In this document: positions 61,184 to 64,000 of the stretch, in pieces
How the letters are laid out: each line of letters starts with the position of its first letter
Position numbering within the stretch: position 1 is the first letter of the stretch
Assembly (NCBI GenBank): GCA_000721375.1
Contig: JOGW01000002.1
Coordinates: forward strand, 744,001 to 808,000
Direction of reading: 5' to 3'
Length of the DNA: 64,000 bases
From: Streptomyces sp. NRRL B-3428
GTDB taxonomy: Bacteria > Actinomycetota > Actinomycetes > Streptomycetales > Streptomycetaceae
Made by a program: the position numbers and the translations under genes
Notes under the pieces: generated by a model
Database searches by the model: none
Told to the model about the DNA's origin: nothing
Seen by the model: only the letters and a program-made list of their open reading frames with translations

Positions 61184-62077
61184 ATGCGGATCCTGCATCT
61201 CTCCGACACCCACCTGGACCGGTCCGGCGACCCCGACGGTACGGACGGAACGGCGGCGCTGCGGCGGCTGCTTGCAGCGCTCGGCCATCTGCGCGCTCTG
61301 GGCGCCGTGGTGGTCACCGGCGATATCGCGGACGACGGTTCACGCGAGGCGTACGCACGGGCGCGTGATCTCCTGGCCGACTACGCCGGCCGACGAGGCG
61401 CCGACGTCTTCTACACCACCGGCAACCACGACGACCGGACCGCGTTCGCCGACGTGCTCGGCACCGGCCACGTACGGCCCGACGCGGTCTACGAAGGAGA
61501 GGCCGGCCTGCGGGCGGGTGCGAGCACGGTCGACGGCCGGCGGCTGATCACTCTGGACACGCTCGTGCCGGGCAAGGGTTACGGCCGGCTCGACGGCGGC
61601 CAACTCGACTGGCTCCGCGAACTGCTGGCCACGCCGGCACCGCTGGGAACCGTTCTCGCCTTCCACCACCCGCCGCTTGCCCTCGATGTCGACATCCAGC
61701 GTGCGCTGAGCCTGCAGAATGCCGCGGAACTGGCCGAGACGATCCGCGGGACCGACGTCCAGGTCATCCTCTGCGGACACTTCCACCTGCAGATCACGGG
61801 ACGGCTCGAGCAGGCCACCGTATCGGTCACGCCCGGTGTCGTGAACCGCATCGACCTCACCTCCCGCCCCGGCACCGTGCGCGCCGTCCACGGTCCGTCG
61901 GCCTCTCTCATCGACCTCGCAGTGGCCCACGGGCCGCTCGTCCACACGCTCCACGCCCCGGATCCGCGTATGGGAGAGACGGTCTACGAGGCCGACGAGG
62001 AAAAGGTGCGCGAGGCCATCGAACGGCTCGGGCCCTGCGACGAACGGCTCGGGCCCTGCGACGCGCAGAGGGACTGA
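61184..62077 (+). CDS. Metallophosphoesterase, CpdA-like
   Basis: 297 residues. The metal motifs are complete: LHLSDTHLD (Asp, His), VTGDIADDG (Gly-Asp), TGNHDD (Asn-His), AFHHPP and CGHFHLQITG (Gly-His-x-His). This matches the Icc/CpdA-type cyclic-nucleotide phosphodiesterases, and YTTGNHDDRTAFADVL supports it, though a broader phosphatase role is possible. The last 20 residues contain a duplicated ERLGPCD segment, produced by a 21-base tandem duplication just before the stop. The start is close to the aldolase gene. Confidence 0.85.
   Translation: MRILHLSDTHLDRSGDPDGTDGTAALRRLLAALGHLRALGAVVVTGDIADDGSREAYARARDLLADYAGRRGADVFYTTGNHDDRTAFADVLGTGHVRPDAVYEGEAGLRAGASTVDGRRLITLDTLVPGKGYGRLDGGQLDWLRELLATPAPLGTVLAFHHPPLALDVDIQRALSLQNAAELAETIRGTDVQVILCGHFHLQITGRLEQATVSVTPGVVNRIDLTSRPGTVRAVHGPSASLIDLAVAHGPLVHTLHAPDPRMGETVYEADEEKVREAIERLGPCDERLGPCDAQRD
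62021..62062 (+). repeat. 21-bp tandem duplication at metallophosphoesterase 3' end
   Basis: Two perfect adjacent copies (62021-62041 and 62042-62062) of a unit beginning GAACGGCTCGGG, in frame, encoding ERLGPCD twice. It looks like a recent slippage event. Confidence 0.9.
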
Positions 62078-62108
62078 ACCCGCGTCACCGCATGGGCACT
62101 GCTCACGG

Positions 62109-63428
62109 TCACGTGCGCAGGTGGGACGTGTCGTTGAAGAGCCGCAGGCTGGCGTTGCCGTCCGCGTAGTACGCGATCGCGGTGAGGGAGGCGGCCGAAA
62201 GCTCCATGCGGAACAGGGACTCCGGCGGGGCGCCCAGGGCGAGTTGGACCAGGGTCTTCACCGGGGTGACGTGGGTGACGAGCAGCACCGTGCGGCCCGC
62301 GTACCGCTCGACGAGCCGGTCGCGTGCCTCGGCGACACGGACGGCGACCTCGGCGAAGGACTCGCCGCCCGGGGGCGCCACGTCGGGCGAGGCGAGCCAG
62401 GCGTCGAGTTCGGCCGGGAAACGCTCCTTGGCCTCGGCGAAGGTGAGGCCCTCGAAGGCACCGAAGTCCGTTTCGCGCAGGCCCTCTTCGACATTCACGT
62501 CCAGGCCGAGCCGGGCGGCGACGGCAGAGGCCGTCTGGCGGCAGCGGATCAGCGGGGAACTGACGATCGCCTGGATGGTGCCGCGCGCCGCGAGCGCTGC
62601 GGCGACCCGCTCGGCCTGACCGAGGCCGATCTCGGAGAGTACGGGGTCGGTGCCGCCGCTTCCCGAGAAGCGCTTCTGGGGCGTCAGGGCCGTCTCGCCG
62701 TGGCGGAGCAGGACGAAGGTGGTGGGTGCGCCCAGGTCGGGGGCGGACCAGCCGGGTGCCGACTGGGGGCTGGACAGACCCCGCCCTCCCGGGGGCCGAG
62801 CCCCTTTGAGGCTATCGGGCCCCACTGACAACGCCGGGTCCGACGACGCCGGTACGGCAACCGCCCCTGCTCCCCGTACCGAAGCAAGCGCATCACGAGC
62901 CTTCGCCGCCCCCGCCGCCGCATCCCCCACCGGACCCGAGGGCTCGGGCGCGGGGGACGCGGCATTGCGCGCCGCACGCGTGTCGAGCTCGGCGGTCGAC
63001 CCCGACGGATCCCACTGCTCGCCGCGCTTGCCCGCGTCCATCGCCTCGTTGGCGAGACGGTCTGCGTGCTTGTTCTCCGCGCGCGGGATCCACTCGTAGG
63101 CGACCGAGGACGGCGGGAAGACCGAACGGGCCTCGGCGGCGAGGGGCTTCATGTCCGGATGCTTGATCTTCCAGCGGCCCGACATCTGCTCGACGACCAG
63201 CTTGGAGTCCATCCGGACCCGGACGGTGCCCGAAGGGTCCAGGTCGAAGGCCGCCCGCAGGCCCGCGATCAGGCCGCGGTACTCGGCCACATTGTTGGTC
63301 GCCACCCCGATGAACTCGGCGCGCTCCGCGAGCACTTCACCGCTCTCGCCGTCGATGACGACCGCGCCATAGCCCGCGGGCCCCGGGTTGCCCCGGGACC
63401 CGCCGTCCGCCTCGATCACGAAACGCAT
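62109..63428 (-). CDS. Bifunctional RNase H/acid phosphatase
   Basis: 439 residues. RNase HI-type domain at about 1-135 (RFVIEADGGSRGNPGPAGYG with the first Asp, NVAEYRGLIAGL with the Glu, VRMDSKLVVEQMSG with the second Asp) removes RNA from hybrids. An Ala/Pro-rich linker (about 145-220) joins it to a histidine-phosphatase domain (FVLLRHGETALTPQKRFSGS with the RHG catalytic motif, and VLLVTHVTPVK). This fusion is well known in actinobacteria, where the C-terminal half acts in a CobC-like phosphatase role. It begins 3 bases after the stop of the zinc-ribbon gene. Confidence 0.92.
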   Translation of the reverse strand: MRFVIEADGGSRGNPGPAGYGAVVIDGESGEVLAERAEFIGVATNNVAEYRGLIAGLRAAFDLDPSGTVRVRMDSKLVVEQMSGRWKIKHPDMKPLAAEARSVFPPSSVAYEWIPRAENKHADRLANEAMDAGKRGEQWDPSGSTAELDTRAARNAASPAPEPSGPVGDAAAGAAKARDALASVRGAGAVAVPASSDPALSVGPDSLKGARPPGGRGLSSPQSAPGWSAPDLGAPTTFVLLRHGETALTPQKRFSGSGGTDPVLSEIGLGQAERVAAALAARGTIQAIVSSPLIRCRQTASAVAARLGLDVNVEEGLRETDFGAFEGLTFAEAKERFPAELDAWLASPDVAPPGGESFAEVAVRVAEARDRLVERYAGRTVLLVTHVTPVKTLVQLALGAPPESLFRMELSAASLTAIAYYADGNASLRLFNDTSHLRT

Positions 63429-63431
63429 CCG

Positions 63432-64000
63432 CTACAGCCCGGACTCCGAGGTGCGGACCAGGATCCGGCGGCAGTTCTCGCAGCGCACGATCGCGTCGGG
63501 CGCCGCGGCACGCACCTCGTTGAGCTCGGTGATGTTGAGCTCCAGGCGGCAGCCCTCGCAGCGGCGCTGGAAGAGGCGGGCCGCACCGACGCCGCCCTCC
63601 TTCTCGCGCAGCTTGTCGTAGAGCTTCAGGAGGTCGGCCGGCACGGAACCGGAGACGACCTCGCGCTCCTTGGTGGCCGTGGCGATCTCGCCGTCGATCT
63701 CCTCGAACGCGGCGTCACGGCGGGCCGTGGCGTCGTCGACCTTGCCCTGCACCGCACCGACCCGCTCGGTCAGCTCGGCGACCCGCTCCTGCGCGGACTC
63801 ACGGCGCTCCATGACCTCGAGGACCACGTCCTCCAGGTCGCCCTGGCGCTTGGCGAGCGAGACGATCTCGCGCTGCAGGTTCTCCAGGTCCTTCGGGCTG
63901 GTGACCGCACCCGAGTCCAGGCGCTGCTGGTCACGGACGGCGCGCTGGCGCACCTGGTCCACGTCCTGCTCGGCCTTGGTCTGCTCGCGGGAGCAGTCGC
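63432..64000 (-). CDS. C4 zinc-ribbon coiled-coil protein (5' end outside window)
   Basis: The frame is open to the end of the window, so this is the C-terminal 189 residues of a longer protein; the GTG at 63962 is not needed as a start. A long coiled coil (LENLQREIVSLAKRQGDLED to TATKEREVVSGSV) leads to a four-Cys zinc ribbon: RRCEGCRLEL and VRCENCRRILV. Members of this family sit next to RNase H/phosphatase genes in many actinobacteria and are implicated in nucleic-acid or stress functions that remain unclear. The gene runs directly into the RNase H gene, suggesting an operon. Confidence 0.85.
   Translation of the reverse strand, partial: DCSREQTKAEQDVDQVRQRAVRDQQRLDSGAVTSPKDLENLQREIVSLAKRQGDLEDVVLEVMERRESAQERVAELTERVGAVQGKVDDATARRDAAFEEIDGEIATATKEREVVSGSVPADLLKLYDKLREKEGGVGAARLFQRRCEGCRLELNITELNEVRAAAPDAIVRCENCRRILVRTSESGL

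Overview
The window looks like a Streptomyces or close actinomycete chromosome. GC is high throughout, GTG starts and 4-base ATGA/GTGA overlaps are common, and the right end is ordinary actinobacterial core DNA: a GlcNAc-type PTS permease, GntR/TetR/MerR regulators, an RNB ribonuclease, YaaA, a KDPG-type aldolase, and a fused RNase H/phosphatase followed by a C4 zinc-ribbon protein. No rRNA, tRNA or CRISPR array was found.

Layout. (1) 1-3.1 kb: the end of a polymorphic toxin with a nuclease-like tip, its coupled Imm49-type immunity gene, an orphan small gene, and a small membrane ORF coupled to a histidine-kinase-like ATPase. (2) 3.3-14.0 kb: a complete Tad/Flp pilus operon on the + strand. 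It runs lipoprotein, secreted protein, CpaB-like SAF protein, TadZ-like ATPase, TadA, TadB, TadC, Flp pilin, three TadE/TadG-like pseudopilins, and ends in a membrane-anchored LysM + SARP/BTAD protein. Most genes overlap by 4 bases. (3) 14.0-21.2 kb: a non-coding stretch with a 15-bp tandem repeat, then an AAA+ (MoxR-like) ATPase / VWA protein pair trailed by small unrecognised genes. (4) 21.3-33.8 kb, - strand: a GIY-YIG protein, a double winged-helix protein, and a type IV secretion (conjugation) operon with VirB2-like pilin, TrbL/VirB6, PrgI, VirB4, VirD4/TraG, replication-relaxation protein, transglycosylase-NlpC/P60 protein and a DUF2637-like membrane protein. (5) 34.1-38.9 kb: a sigma-region-4-like regulator, a degenerate methyltransferase-like gene, a DNA methyltransferase, an excisionase and a tyrosine integrase. 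Regions 2-5 read together as an integrative conjugative element of the T4SS type. Its int end lies near 38.9 kb; its other end and its relaxase were not found in the window. (6) 39.1-51.6 kb: a decayed IS630-type transposase, then a toxin island with a CPCC-type putative immunity gene, a 2244-residue RHS-Hint toxin whose tip is AT-rich with foreign codon use, and a divergent 1465-residue secreted FG-GAP/lectin protein. (7) 51.9-64.0 kb: core chromosome.

How the genes may work together. The T4SS genes supply a DNA-transfer channel and wall-opening enzyme, and int/xis supply integration and excision. The methyltransferase may protect or mark the transferred DNA, and the Tad pilus could provide surface contact. 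The LysM-SARP protein has the layout expected of an outside-to-inside wall sensor for the Tad locus. The MoxR/VWA cluster is the least explained block and the best candidate for an undescribed function. In the core region two regulator genes have well-placed palindromic operators that predict autoregulation.
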